A program made the translations under genes and the position numbers. Positions 1-9,999 of a stretch of 64,000 bases of DNA are shown here, one piece after another; within the stretch, counting starts at the first letter, position 1, and each line of letters begins with the position of its first letter. Below the pieces are notes generated by a model, which saw only the letters and a program-made list of their open reading frames with translations, was not told the origin of the DNA and searched no databases. The DNA is from Dryococelus australis. Lineage: Eukaryota; Arthropoda; Insecta; Phasmatodea; Phasmatidae. The stretch spans positions 221,382,491-221,446,490 of the forward strand of contig CM056994.1 of the NCBI GenBank assembly GCA_029891345.1, given 5' to 3'.

Positions 1-1210
1 GATTGCGATTTATAAAAGCAGTTAACAGAATTAGGAAATAAGTGTTTGGAATTGTATACCCAGTCGGCACCAGACGTCGCCATGGTGGCATCATTGATGT
101 TCTTGAGGTAGAGCTGAGTCCTCATAACCTCGGGTTGCTACGGGCCGATCACCCAGACCACATTCTGGTGTAGATCTTGAAGTTATTCACCTGATGCGGA
201 GGCCTTGTTGTTTTCTAAGGAGGGGCTATTCGGGTGGCCCAATCACCACTTGGCATTGAAAATTAAATATTACATCGATGGAATCAAACTCCCTACACGT
301 GGATTATCAGGGTCAAACTACATGCCCATTAATGCTATTCGCAGAACTTCGATTAGTTTGCAGCACACATACAAATTAAATTTACACTAGAATTCACATA
401 AACACTTGCATTAGATAATGGTGGTTTTCAAGGGGCCCGTGTCCTGAAACTCTAATTAAAGTACTACGCCTGGGTTAAGTTAAGTGTGCTGATAAACTTA
501 TAAACTCCCTAGGCGATGCAATTCCTGGAGAGACGAGGGGGAGTATGCCGAATGGGGAAGATGAAAAAAAGGTTCTTGATATAATTAACTATTGCTGAAA
601 AATGACAGATGATGAATATTGATACTGTCCGGGTGGGAAAAGTGCGAACGCGATTTCACATGGTCCTCCCCCACTGGGTGCGGCTTGCTGACTGACTTCC
701 CGCCGTGGCACGAGGGTTGGTGGCAGTGGTCCCATGTACAATGGAGGTATCTACTTGCAGATATGTATATACAAATTTTTCCATTACAAGCTATAACATT
801 ATTAAACACTGCAAAAATAGAAATCAATAATTATTTCTGATGCTTACCTTGCAATTGGAATGAAATTGAGTGGACATGACACTGGTGGCGGTGAAAATAA
901 ACATTTGTGGGGAAAAAAATAATACTTTAAAACAACAACACTAGGGCATAAAGGTTTCCAGACATATTACACTTTATTTGCATGTCATGTGTTCTAATCA
1001 CGTGGTGAGAAATGTGCTTGTAAAAATGTTCTAATCCTTTTCGAATGTAATACACATGTTAATTTATTACTCTGCCCGCTCTCCCAGGTTGGTAGGCGCA
1101 AGTGGCGCTACACTCTCTGCACTGCACTGACAATCGTCGAGAGCGCATGTGTGCTGCGCATTTAGTGACCATGTGACAAAACAGCCTAGGGTGATGAGCG
1201 ACATACGTCA
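1..1210 (-). mobile_element. Ty3/Gypsy-type LTR (solo or 5' LTR, runs off the window)
   Basis: Read on the minus strand, this segment aligns along its length with the LTR at 30,515-31,880 in the opposite orientation. The two are clearly similar by eye, for example around 1,005-1,080 against 30,705-30,790. The U3 edge matches the right LTR start (TTTGAC followed by TGTCGC) and lies near 1,206-1,212. No purine-rich polypurine tract sits next to that edge, so this is either a solo LTR or the 5' LTR of an element whose body lies left of the window. It is a fossil. Confidence 0.75.
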
Positions 1211-2136
1211 AAAGAAAGAAATGGACTGAACAAATACTGTATTTGACTATATAATACATGATATGGTTGCATATGTGTACTATCTGTTTGTCAGCGTAGT
1301 AAACATTATCATTATTTTTCTATACAAATTTAATTATGTCAAAATCGAATCACATAGTGGTCCGCTTTGAAATCGCTCATAACAGATTGTTATTCTTTAA
1401 GTGTAGCAAACCAGTGTTTAAACAGAACCTTGAGACTGTTTACTACTACCACCAAATACGTGTGCAGATACTGGAATAGCAAAACACATTAATTTGATCA
1501 CAGAATGAATACGGAAGAGCGCGAGATGGTTTCTTCTAGAGTTACCAAGATGTTCACCTTTACCTATAAACCTCTCTTATATACAAATATATTTATTTTC
1601 CAATTTAAAATAGATTCACTATTCCCACATTTATTTGTTAATAAATGCAATTATTTTAGTGACATTAGCTGAATAATACCTTAATTATGCTATATCTACA
1701 AAAGATATGCAACATACTATAACAGTATGCGGGTTTATTGATGTGTACAAATGTATATGGTAAAATGTTTTGTTGTGTGTTTACAATAGGGTAAGGCTAA
1801 GTTCTGTATATTATGTTTGTAAAATATAGATTAATTATGTAGTATTTGAGTCAATGATTAGTCCACCCCCCTCCCAAAACCTAGACCATTACAGAGGCGT
1901 ATGCCTCTGATGAACATTATATAATGTTCAGTGTGTTTTGATGACTTTGTTCATAAATTATTGGGGCAACCAAAAGTCTTGAAATAATGAAAATTTCGGT
2001 ACATAAAATGCATTGTGTGATTACCTCCTCGAAAGAAAATGTTAAATAGTTGGATCAACTTTATGTATAGAAATAATTAATCACTATTCTCACATATATA
2101 TTAAAAATTCAAATGTCAAAGAGGACTTAAATGTTA
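1211..2136. other. AT-rich stretch with no gene recognised
   Basis: This is AT-rich sequence between the first LTR and the MADF exon-like remnant. No convincing coding frame, RNA gene or repeat structure was seen. If the MADF piece below is an exon, part of this could be its downstream intron, because a GTAAGT donor faces into it. Confidence 0.4.
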
Positions 2137-2142
2137 ACTTAC

Positions 2143-2335
2143 CGACACAGTTGTTCTCTGATGTGCTTAAATCACTGAAGTTGGATTCCAGTGTACCCAT
2201 AACAGCTTTCCAAGCATTTCTCTTAGCAATTTAATTGCTATACTCATCACTGGTCTGGTCCCAGATCGCTGGATACTTTTCTATTTCACTAATAAAATCT
2301 TCTGCGTTTCCATTTACTGTTTCTGATGCAATTTC
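2143..2335 (-). pseudogene. MADF-domain exon remnant
   Basis: On the minus strand this reads as a MADF (Adf-1-like Myb/SANT) domain start. It contains EDFISEIEKYPAIWDQ, then a basic stretch IAKRNAWKAVM, which fit the family pattern FI-x-LV-x-x-P-x-LWD ... K+AW. The frame ends at a good splice donor (GTAAGT, 2,142-2,137), so this looks like an exon rather than an intronless copy. One in-frame TAA lies near 2,233, between the WD motif and the KRNAW motif. MADF proteins bind DNA and occur both as host regulators and as partners of PIF/Harbinger transposases. Which of these this was cannot be told, because no second exon was found. A separate MADF gene lies in the viral block at 13.2-14.05 kb. 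Confidence 0.55.
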
Positions 2336-3130
2336 ACTTCATATCTACCATAAAATATGAAATGTAAATTACCACATTCATACACAACACTTGCTTGTAC
2401 AGTTGTCGCTTTTTGTACTGGGTGTTGGTCGGCAGGTAACGCGTTTGATGCTCCACCGGCGGACCACCACAACAGTGGCATGGCTGCAGCGATGTGTGAA
2501 AGCTACCAATTCTCGCGAACTGTGGCGGGACTTTTTGTCGCTGCTACCGGTGGCAAAGCACACCACCGGGAACTTCAACAGCGCCACATTTCTGTCACTG
2601 TGGTCACATGTGAAGGGACCCATTTACCTCCAGCATTTAACAACAGAAGTGCTTCTAAGAAGCACCACTCAGTGGCCCCAGATAAAGGGGCTTTTACTAG
2701 CTGAGTGAGCATCAGAAACAGAGGTGAGCCCCTCTATTGTTGTTCGCCCAGGAAGCGCCTGGAATTAACATGGTCAACAAGGTGCCGAAAGCAACTAAGA
2801 AGAGGAAAGCAATGAAGATACAGATGGTAACAAAGAGTGCAGTAGTGACAGCAGGAGAGAGAGTAGCAAAACGGCCTGCTCATTATGCCTTCACTGGCCA
2901 CGTAGGTGGACACACCCACCTCAGCAGTGCAATCAGTGTGGGACAAACATTCCTGTGATACTCTGCAGTTCAACAGGTTCTAGTCCTCACTTACAAGTGG
3001 TTTGTTAAATGAGGTGCTTTTTTGTTGGCCCATCCCCCGTATGGTAAGGCAAATTGATTATACTGAATTGATCAGAACTCCCAACACTCTGTATTGTTTC
3101 GGCCAATCACACGCCCAGAAAAATAACACA
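2336..3130. other. Unassigned stretch with a GC-richer island
   Basis: From 2,360 to 2,710 the sequence is more GC-rich than its surroundings and stays open in two plus-strand frames. Neither product resembles a known family, and codon use looks unconstrained. It could be a promoter or 5' region upstream of the minus-strand MADF exon. From 2,740 to 2,960 another short frame is open on both strands and is also unrecognised. Confidence 0.3.
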
Positions 3131-4173
3131 TTGACACATTGCAGCATACATTAATAAAATTACCCTTGAAAATCTAGTCAATTAACACTTGTTATAAATG
3201 TGGGCTTGAATGGCTGGCGCCCCGAAATGCCTTGCGGTGTTGAAATACAGAGTACATGTGAGTTCTATGTATCACTTTTAGTTGACATAGAAATTACATA
3301 TCCCTCTAGGAGATAACTTGACATTATGCATGCTTTGACCCGCAGAGAAGGTGAAATGGATACAAAACGCTGTTAGACTAACATTGCTTAGGTGTGCTGA
3401 TTAAGTTGTCCTCGCCAGTGATGCAAACCTTGAAGAGACAAGGGGGGTTTCCCAGGCAGCTAAAACTAAATATATTTCAGAAATTAGTTAGTCTATTGCA
3501 GTTATATTACTGGTACAAAATGATGCTAGCCACCCAGAATTGGGAAAACGCGACGTGATCACATACGGACCGATCCCTCTCGATGTTACTCGCTGACTGA
3601 CTTCCTGCCGTGGCATGAGGGCGGGTAAGCATGGGCCCACATGCCGGAGAAGGATCTACTTGCACACATGCTCTAAAACTTCTGCCTTAAAACTTGGTAC
3701 ATGGACATAACAATATATATGAAATGATAAAAACATGACTACTCTCACCTGCTTTGCAAAAATTAACATGAAATGGCGTGGACATAACACTGGTGGGGGT
3801 GAACAAAAATACACTGGAATGAAACACTGCAAAATGGATGATTCTGTAGGAACTGTGGGTTCTACACGCAGTCTTTCCTGCACCACTCATAACCACGTCT
3901 ATCTACATTCCCTTGCGATGCAAAGTTAACAATAATAATGGACTGTGGTACTCTTTCATATCACTCCGCCGGGAAGTCTGTCGACGTACAGCTAGTGGAA
4001 GCATGCGAGACACTACACGGCCACCCCAGCTTATCCTTGCTGGGCTCACACTCTTTGTGCTGCACTACATGACACAATGCCACATTGATCAGGCATAGAG
4101 TGTGGGTGCATGCTGTGCTGCTTGGAGTGGTCGGCCTGACAAACTGATTAGGGATGGGTAAGAGCACATGTCA
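3131..4173 (-). mobile_element. Older Ty3/Gypsy LTR (3' LTR of the left element)
   Basis: This is an LTR of the same superfamily as the one at 1-1,210 but much more diverged. Shared landmarks are the GGACATAACACTGGTGG block near 3,780 (compare 871) and the segment near 3,395-3,450 (compare 485-545). Its U3 start (TTTGACATGTG on the minus strand, 4,173) directly follows a purine-rich tract (4,176-4,195 on the minus strand), the normal order of polypurine tract then 3' LTR. The U5 boundary is uncertain. It is a fossil. Confidence 0.65.
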
Positions 4174-5464
4174 AATGCCCCCCTCCTCTTTTTGGGACGA
4201 CTCCACTACCAGCAGCACTGGGGTATTCTCGGGGTCCTCCGAGGGCACAGGCCCTTCCTTGCTGAGACATGTTTCCTCCCGGTACTCAGATGTACTTGCT
4301 GCGAGATGTGCCGTGGGTTGCCGATACGCACCCTCACTGGGGGCATTGCAAAGGCGTGTTGTTTTGCGGATGCAGAGGGAGGCAACGGACCCGCTACCCT
4401 CACTCCCGACATCACTGCTACTGCTGCATCTACTTCTCCTCCTGATCCTGCTGTTTACCGCTTGATTACTGCCTTCCGTCGTCCTGTTGTGTTTGCAGTC
4501 CTCGGGCAGGACCCGAGTGAGCTGCCTCCTCCCATCGTTCTGCTTGCACTTCTCCTGCTCCATCTTTCTTCCTGCTTGTTCTGCACTTGTAGACACTCTT
4601 GAGTCAGCTTTAGTCAGTCCCGCTTGAGGTGTTCCAGCAAGAACAGGTTCCAGCAAGGACTGCATCGCTCCCAACTGCGGGTATTTCACCCCTTCTCCAT
4701 CACTCCCTACTGGAGGTACTGACGTATCTTCCTCCCTCCCCACTCGCTCAGGGAGCTCGTCCTCAATGGGGCCGTCGTGCACCTCACCAGGTGGTTCTCC
4801 CAAGTGTGCCATTTCTGGCATGTTCGAAGTTTCCCCTTCGTCCCGAAATGCCGCTGCACCTCTCCCCTCTCTTCCTGCTCCAATCTCCACTTTTCCTGCT
4901 CTAGTGTGATTGACAGCGCTGTCGTCATAATGGAGATGAGGGACACCGGGACTAACTTCGTCATCGACGACAGCCGGTGTGAGACTTTTGTTGTCTCGAA
5001 TTACCCTCACCCTTCTCCCGCTGGATCACATGTTGCGGCCTGTTCCATCTAGCTGCAAATCCTGCACAAATATATTTGCGCACGACCGACTGCGGAAGTG
5101 CTTCAACATATAACTGGTGGCCGATTTGTAGCATCGGTGGCGGTCTTGTGGTGGTGGGCAGCCATTTTTCGCATACTGCACATGTTGTTCTCATACTTGC
5201 TGCTCTCTCTCTCTTTCTCTCGGAATGCTCTGTGGTATGCAGCACTGCTGGGTGACTTATACTGTCTGGTCTCTGGCAGTTGGCTTTGCCTGGTAGATGC
5301 AGATTCCTGCCCAGCAGTACCTCGGGAGGTGTTTTGCCGGTGGCTGAGTTGACACATCGGTGGAGTGTACAAAGCTGCAGCAAGATGATCCATCCACTTT
5401 GCATGCTGGTCACCCACATGGAGGAACAATTGAAATGTACAAGTTTAACGAAAGCTCTTTCCAT
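4174..5464 (-). mobile_element. Gypsy pol 3' part: integrase C-terminus and downstream region
   Basis: The upstream part (5,464 to about 5,050) matches the integrase C-terminal region of the right-hand element at 29,150-29,550. Shared landmarks are TLHR-VN--TGKTP-EVL-GRN and the later AP/TP-VV-DEV block. It is followed by a long, charged, low-complexity frame of about 280 residues that runs to the polypurine tract; its right-hand counterpart is at 29,560-30,517. The integrase core and everything upstream of it are absent here, cut at the junction with the viral block near 5,464. The element is old and broken. Confidence 0.7.
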
Positions 5465-5469
5465 CTAAA

Positions 5470-5757
5470 TTTGTCAACAGACTTTGCATTACAATCGAAA
5501 CAACAATTGACAGAGTGATGGGTTACAAAGTTTTTTCTGAAACTAAAATAAATAGATATTTTATGGCTAGAATTATATTCGGTTGTTGGCGACGACTGAA
5601 GTGATGGAGGTGGCAATGGCGGTGGAGATTGATTAAATGTCTCTAGAGGTTTTACAAAATGTTCATGGTTTGGTGGATTAAAATTTTTTTCAGTTATTAA
5701 AACCAACAACATGACTATAATAATCAATAATATTAGGTATAAAAGAACTAAATACAT
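5470..5757 (-). CDS. Small N-terminally anchored, proline-rich membrane protein
   Basis: The frame starts at an ATG (5,757). It encodes one strongly hydrophobic segment at residues 2-21 (LVLLYLILLIIIVMLLVL), then a short charged loop and a proline/serine stretch with PPPLPPPS near residues 50-57. The frame runs on into the flanking Gypsy sequence, so its natural C-terminus was probably lost or replaced at the junction near 5,465. The layout fits a small viral envelope or virion membrane protein. No family was recognised. It lies downstream of the acidic protein gene on the same strand. Confidence 0.4.
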
Positions 5758-5800
5758 ATTATTATGGAATATAGAAATGAAACAACTGAAAATATAATTA

Positions 5801-6442
5801 TTAATTATTATTTTTATTATTAACTATTACTGGATCAACAGTACTATTATTAAAATAAACAGTCTTAAAACCGAATGAATTGCCTGGAGGGGGCAAAGGT
5901 ACCTGTAATGGTACCTGCATAAACCTTCTAGGCAGCATCATAGTTGTTGCGAGAGGTGCCGTTCCTATTACATGCACACCAGCAGAGGGTAGTGGTGTCA
6001 TAGGTGCCGACGGTTCCGAAGGTGGCAACGGTTCCGAAGGTGGATTCCTTCCTTTAACAGACCTCATCTTCCTCCTCTGAGAAGTAGATGATATCCTTGA
6101 TGTTAAAGGAGTCATCCTTGGCGTAGAAGGTGATGACGTCATCGGCATTGAAGGGGAGGTCCTCTTCATCGTCAAGGACCTCTTCCGGTTCAAAGGGATG
6201 ACATCTTCGGTGTCGAAGAGGATGGCCTCGAGCACGTCATCCTCGACGTTGAAGAAGTTGTCGTCTTCGGCATCAGGGGCGATGAGGTCTTCAATGTTGA
6301 TGATGCCAAATTCTTCAAAGTTGAAGGCATTTGCCTCTTCAACATCGAAGGTGTTCGCCCCCTCGATGGCTTCTTCATCACCGATGTTGATGACCTCTTC
6401 GGTGTCGAAGCAGATTACATCATTGACATCAAATATTGGCAT
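5801..6442 (-). CDS. Acidic repeat protein with basic and proline-rich C-terminal half
   Basis: This is an intact frame of 213 residues from the ATG at 6,442. Residues 1 to about 88 are strongly acidic and built of degenerate repeats of the form F(D/N)(V/T)E(E/D) followed by a hydrophobic run, for example FDTEEVINIG, FDVEEANAF and FNVEDDVLEAILF. A sharp switch follows to a Ser/Thr/Arg/Pro-rich basic part, then a proline-rich tail ending in an Asn/Lys run. The charge polarity suggests a scaffold, a nucleic-acid or histone mimic, or a transactivator, but no family was recognised. Direct repeats lie just upstream (6,463-6,650). The frame is still open in an otherwise decayed block. Confidence 0.5.
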   Translation of the reverse strand: MPIFDVNDVICFDTEEVINIGDEEAIEGANTFDVEEANAFNFEEFGIINIEDLIAPDAEDDNFFNVEDDVLEAILFDTEDVIPLNRKRSLTMKRTSPSMPMTSSPSTPRMTPLTSRISSTSQRRKMRSVKGRNPPSEPLPPSEPSAPMTPLPSAGVHVIGTAPLATTMMLPRRFMQVPLQVPLPPPGNSFGFKTVYFNNSTVDPVIVNNKNNN

Positions 6443-6462
6443 CTCGGCCACTGGCAACCACT

Positions 6463-6650
6463 ACATACAATGCACAATCGGTTGGCTACAATGCACAATC
6501 GGCTGATGGTTTATGTTGTTTGTCGCAAACTTCACTACTCTGGCTTCGACTGAAACAATTGGAGAAAAAAATAATCTGGTTCTTATCAGGACACTAGGAG
6601 AAAAAATACTCTGGCTCCTACCCAGGACACTAGGAGAAAAAATAAAAGTT
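6463..6650. repeat. Two sets of direct repeats upstream of the acidic protein gene
   Basis: At 6,463-6,505 a 20-bp unit containing ACAATGCACAATCGG occurs twice in tandem. At 6,556-6,650 a unit of about 37 bp containing CTAGGAGAAAAAATA and CTGGCTCCTA occurs roughly 2.5 times. Both sets sit immediately upstream of the minus-strand start at 6,442, where promoter elements would be expected. Confidence 0.6.
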
Positions 6651-6850
6651 AGCTGGTAGAGGGGGTGGGGGAAAAGTAAGGGGAACCTCCTTTTTGCACC
6701 ATAAAAAAATTCATCTGCCCCGAGATAATTCTCGCATAAAAATGAGGCCAAGTTGAGAAATGTAAGCCAATCGCCTCACCAGCCCATGTACGAACACTAG
6801 CCATGACTTTGAGCGAGCGAGTGCATTTTAGATACCCCAATGAGAAGAAA

Positions 6851-6881
<31 letters not shown>

Positions 6882-6987
6882 AAGAAACATGAATATACGA
6901 GTGCATTAAGTAAAAAAGAAAAAACTCACTTAAAGAGTAATCCCTCCCCACTACCCTGAAATACAAAATAAAAATTTACTTGGTGCG

Positions 6988-7022
6988 TATATAAACACCA
7001 CACACTTTGGTCTAGTGTCAGT
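6988..7022 (+). promoter_or_regulatory. Arthropod core promoter: TATA box plus TCAGT initiator
   Basis: TATATAAA at 6,988-6,995 is followed by the arthropod initiator TCAGT at 7,018-7,022, about 30 bp downstream, which is the canonical spacing. The first downstream ATG in the coiled-coil gene is at 7,113. This TATA-to-TCAGT arrangement is typical of arthropod virus early promoters and of host genes. Confidence 0.6.
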
Positions 7023-7112
7023 GTGCTAGGGATAGCAGATATAACATTGTTTAGTAGTAGTGTGATATTTAACACAATTAGTAGTAGTGACCGTTAGTTA
7101 GGTTTGGCATAA

Positions 7113-7492
7113 ATGGATAAGGTTGGCGCGAAAAAGGTAGAGTTAGACGGGTTATTTGAAGGAATGGGGAAACATTTAGAAATATTTATAAGTTTTTGAT
7201 GAACCATAGTACAAAAAAGGAAATTCAATTACTATTAGCAAAACATACAGAAGCAAACAAGGAATTGGAAAAAATTCTAGAGGTTCAAAATAAAATAGGG
7301 AAGGAGTTGGTTAAGGAGTATAAAGAGTTTTGGGAAGAATGGCACAAATATAAAACCTCACGGAAAAGAAATAGTAAAAAATCACGAAAGTATTGTCAAT
7401 GTAACATTACGCAGAGATGCAGGTTTTGTAAAAAAGTAAAAAGTCTACTTTCATTGAGGCAAAAGAAACAAAAGCTCAAAGGAAATTTTTGA
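7113..7492 (+). pseudogene. Coiled-coil basic protein of the viral block
   Basis: Downstream of the TATA/TCAGT promoter lies a coding region for a Lys/Glu-rich protein. The central heptad-like stretch (KELEKILEVQNKIGKELVKE) predicts a coiled coil. It is followed by a basic, Cys-containing tail (RKYCQCN, CRFCKK) that could bind zinc or nucleic acid. No family was recognised. It looks lightly broken (about one break). Just downstream (7,543-7,559) lies a long pyrimidine tract ending in CAG, which looks like a splice acceptor, so the gene may have been spliced to the region below. Confidence 0.4.
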
Positions 7493-7557
7493 CTTTAAGG
7501 TGTTTTTGTTTAATTTTAGGGTAAAACAGATTGTAAACTGTCTCTTTTTTTTTCACA

Positions 7558-7960
7558 GCACATTCACCAGCCAATGTTGTGGGAAAGGGCGAGAAAGAGG
7601 AGCCAGAAAGCAACTTTATCAGCAATACACTAGCTCCTTTTACAGCTCCAGCGGCAGTCCCCCGCCCAACCACAGGAGCCTCTTACCTGGCAGCAGCAGC
7701 TTCAGCGTCTGTTCCTCGCCCAGCCACAGACTAACAGCAGAAGCAGTTCCCTCCTCACCTCCCTAAACGACCAGTCATTACTACAACCCCAACAACAACT
7801 CTTAACGAAATTCAAGATGTGTAGGAGGGGTATGGTGGAGAGAGCAGTGTGGGAGAAATGTTTCAACTGCATAATTTCCAAAAGTATGGATGAATTTTTA
7901 AAATTAAAATCCTACACGGAAATTATATACCCTAACCCAAGGGATCCAAAATACAAACTG
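7558..7960 (+). pseudogene. Ala/Pro/Ser-rich coding remnant downstream of a splice-acceptor-like site
   Basis: Immediately after the pyrimidine tract and CAG at 7,543-7,559, one frame stays open for about 57 codons. Its composition is Ala/Pro/Thr-rich with repeats of the type PRPTTGASYLAAAASASVPRP. A further Pro/Thr part and an aromatic-containing tail follow in the same neighbourhood. AATAAA at 8,091-8,096 could end the transcript. No family was recognised. It is broken, with a few breaks. Confidence 0.3.
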
Positions 7961-8151
7961 TACATTTGTACCCTCGGGAAGATATTAATTAATTTTGTAT
8001 ATGTTAAAAAAAAAAAAAAATGTTATTTTATACATGTAATCTTTTATTTTTTTATATTTGTAATCTTTTATATAATGATATTATTTAAAAAATAAATTTC
8101 ATTTATTAAAAAAAATGGTTTATTTCTTATTTTTTACATTATCTTCAGAAA

Positions 8152-8891
8152 TTACGTGTCTCTTTGAAGTTGAATAAAGTGTTTAAATTCATTCAACCAA
8201 ACTGAATTTAAAAAACTGTTTAGCGAGCAAAATAAAGTGTGGAGTTTGTTGGAACGGCCAAACACATTGTAAAAGGCTCGTATCAATTGAGGTTCAAAAT
8301 AACAAGAATGTTCGTATATTTTGGCCGTATCCTTTTCTCCCATATTTTCTAACTGAGCTTGTAGAATGCGATTGCAAATCGCATTCATGATTAGTGAATT
8401 TGGGTAAGTGATTATTTGTCCCGTTGTGTCTGAATTTATGGTAAAGTGAACAAATTCAATGTCACTTGGTGTTGGTAAAGTGTGTGCAAAGTTACTCTTG
8501 ATTGAACATGCCAAATTATGAGCTGGTCGTTTGACAAAATGTCTTATGCTGCACGATGTAACAGTTTTTGTTTTAAGAGAAGTTGTAAACTCAGTTATCA
8601 TATTTTCCGCATAAATATCGAGTAAGTGAAAAAATACACTTCTCCTGCTAGCGGAGAAACAGAGTTTCAAAATTTCCAATTTAGGTACAAAATATGCATC
8701 GGCTAAATTTTTGAACTAATGTACTCTTTAAACTGGTTGTATATGTAGTCTCCCGATTGGAGTAGGCTATCAACTAAATTGATAAATCTCAATGGTGATG
8801 TCAAGTATTCGTTTAAATATAGAGCATTAGGTGGTATTGAGACTTTGACCGATCCTTGGATACAGTTGCGATTACATTCGTATACAAACAT
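8152..8891 (-). pseudogene. Unrecognised viral-block gene of about 240 residues
   Basis: The minus-strand coding region starts at an ATG (8,891) and ends near 8,152. It encodes a soluble-looking mixed alpha/beta type protein with no signal peptide or membrane segment and several conserved-looking Cys and aromatic residues. It converges with the plus-strand gene ending at the AATAAA at 8,091. About one or two breaks are visible. No family was recognised. It could be a core replication, transcription or structural gene of this unknown virus group. Confidence 0.45.
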
Positions 8892-9160
8892 ATTGTGTAA
8901 CTTCTATTTCATGAATAGAGGAGTGCCGTCCTTGCTCCTTATCATTCCCGCCGAATGATATGAATGTTACATCGTGATTTGATTGGAATCATAAATCAGG
9001 GAGCAGTTGTGCGATGACTCATGAATAGCATTTTTGTACTTGCACGTGAGCGAAAGCCGTAGTTGGTCGTCAATTTCGTTTTTTTTTCTGCAAAGGAAAC
9101 ACAATTTATGTTTTTTTTTTACAACTAGGTATATAAAGAGTCGCTGTTCCCTCGATGGTC

Positions 9161-9512
9161 TTATTGTGAATGTAGCAGTTGTTGTAGCAAGATTAGTTGA
9201 TCTTTCGAGTTAATTTCAAAAGTGCGAGAGGATGACAGTTGTTTGGCGTATAGATAGTCTTCGAGTGTGGTGTTTGGGAACTTGGCCCGAAAATCTTTAA
9301 ACTTTAACGGAATGTTCAGTATTGTTATTGAGATCAGTGTCAAATTCCTCTTCGAAATCGTCGTCAGAGTCTTTGTCATCGTCATTTTCGCAAGTGTAAA
9401 TGCATTCAAAGAGACCGTTGCCAAAATATATGTAAAACCATTTAAATTAGTCCAAAGTTTGCAGTTCTGGTTCGTTGTAGATATTTTTTAATATTTCCAA
9501 TACTCTGGTCAT
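9161..9512 (-). pseudogene. Small acidic protein remnant
   Basis: The minus-strand coding region starts at an ATG at 9,512, facing away from the plus-strand gene that begins at 9,535. The two starts therefore share a gap of about 22 bp. The product is small, with a dense Asp/Glu run (ENDDDKDSDDDFEEEFDTD). About two breaks are present. No family was recognised. Confidence 0.35.
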
Positions 9513-9534
9513 TGTAAAACTTACTTTGTTAGCT

Positions 9535-9963
9535 ATGACTCAAGGTTCTTATATAACAAAAAATGTTAAGCCGTCACATTCTTTAAATCTACGAAATAAA
9601 ATATTAATATTGAGGTCTTTCATTTACAACAATCAGATAAATGTGGTGGGCATCGATATCAAAACGATGAAGAGGCATCAAGAAATCTTGTCTTACGCCC
9701 TCTCGATATACTTTCTAGTTGCTGGAAACATGAAATACGAAATGTGCCAACTACTGATTGAGTTATATGAACCATATATCGATTCAATAGTCGACACGAC
9801 AATCTCTCTGGAAACTAATTCAAACTTGTTGCTGGAAATTTTGACTCAAAATGCAGCAAGCATATTGCACGTTTCATATAAATTGGTAAAAATTGAATTT
9901 GTCACCACGAGTAACTTGGACATGGTCTACAAATTTCTCGTGGAAAATAATTGTGAAAAATAA
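9535..9963 (+). CDS. Unrecognised 142-residue protein of the viral block
   Basis: This is an intact frame from the ATG at 9,535 to a stop at 9,963. The protein is helical-looking with many Leu/Ile and no signal peptide or membrane segment. It contains motifs such as KRHQEILSYALSIYF and YKFLVENN. It lies directly upstream of the DNA polymerase gene on the same strand, separated by about 35 bp, so a shared replication role is possible but only inferred. No family was recognised. Confidence 0.5.
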   Translation: MTQGSYITKNVKPSHSLNLRNKILILRSFIYNNQINVVGIDIKTMKRHQEILSYALSIYFLVAGNMKYEMCQLLIELYEPYIDSIVDTTISLETNSNLLLEILTQNAASILHVSYKLVKIEFVTTSNLDMVYKFLVENNCEK

Positions 9964-9999
9964 AAAAAAATTACCATAAAGTCGACAGATGTGCATTTC

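Noticed and set aside
4200-4900. Plus-strand open frames rich in Pro/Leu/Ser
   Set aside because: They are the reverse of the Gypsy downstream frame and have no family resemblance.
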